A DNA stretch of 6,437 nucleotides from Rubritepida sp. (GTDB lineage Bacteria > Pseudomonadota > Alphaproteobacteria > Acetobacterales > Acetobacteraceae): the NCBI GenBank assembly GCA_014376425.1, contig JACMRO010000336.1, positions 1 to 6,437 of the forward strand, in the 5' to 3' direction. Position 1 is the stretch's first letter. Every line of letters begins with the position of its first letter. Of this stretch, positions 6,327-6,437 are shown one piece after another. Position numbers and translations under genes: made by a program. The notes under the pieces are model-generated. The model saw nothing but the letters and a program-made list of their open reading frames with translations. It ran no database searches and was not told the origin of the DNA.

Positions 6327-6437
6327 CTAGGCGGCGTCGATCCACAACGGATACAGGTCCACCTCACCGGAAAGCCGCAGCGGGCAATAGGCAAAACCGC
6401 GGACGTAGTCGCGCAGGATCCAGCGCCGGTTCGCCAG
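6327..6437 (-). CDS. ABC transporter family-5 substrate-binding protein, C-terminal 36 residues (5' part outside window)
   Basis: The minus strand is open from the right edge of the window to a TAG at 6329-6327. It translates to LANRRWILRDYVRGF, then AYCPLRLSGEVDLYPLWIDAA. The YVRGF-x-Y-x-P and LYPLW pattern matches the C-terminus of SBP_bac_5 (DppA/OppA-type) periplasmic binding proteins, and the position just upstream of the DppB-like gene is the standard place for it. Its stop codon touches the ATG of the permease with no spacer. The ligand-binding part is not in the window, so the transported compound (peptide, nickel chelate, opine, glutathione or other) cannot be assigned. Confidence 0.8.
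   Translation of the reverse strand: MANRRWILRDYVRGFAYCPLRLSGEVDLYPLWIDAA

Overview
The window is GC-rich bacterial DNA with dense, overlapping genes. Its protein families (a cyclase-type ATPase/TPR regulator, a Dpp/Opp ABC operon and a small exported hydrolase-like protein) suggest an alphaproteobacterium, perhaps Acetobacteraceae or Rhizobiales. That placement is inference from composition and gene style; no rRNA or other marker is present.

Layout. On the + strand, bases 1-1680 hold the 3' part of a large regulator: the end of an AAA-type ATPase module followed by a long TPR-like helical region. Its start lies left of the window. It converges, across 46 bp, on a minus-strand gene (1727-2365) for a small exported protein that resembles a degenerate alpha/beta hydrolase. 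Upstream of that gene is a 115-bp gap (2366-2480) rich in inverted repeats. The rest of the window (2481-6437, minus strand) is a peptide/nickel/opine-type (Dpp/Opp, PepT family) ABC importer operon, read right to left: the last 36 codons of a family-5 solute-binding protein, a DppB-like permease, a DppC-like permease, a DppD-like ATPase and a DppF-like ATPase.

How the genes work together. The importer is complete except for the binding protein, which is cut by the window edge. Binding protein and first permease abut (TAG then ATG with no gap). The next three junctions are all ATGA four-base overlaps, so the five genes should be co-transcribed and translationally coupled. Both ATPases keep all nucleotide-binding motifs and the C-terminal four-cysteine pattern of this family. 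The substrate cannot be told from what is visible.

The region is mostly conventional; no clearly new system was found. Most worth a second look are an intrinsic terminator-like hairpin that lies inside the last codons of the dppF-like gene, the degenerate and possibly frameshifted hydrolase-like protein, and the structured gap between them.
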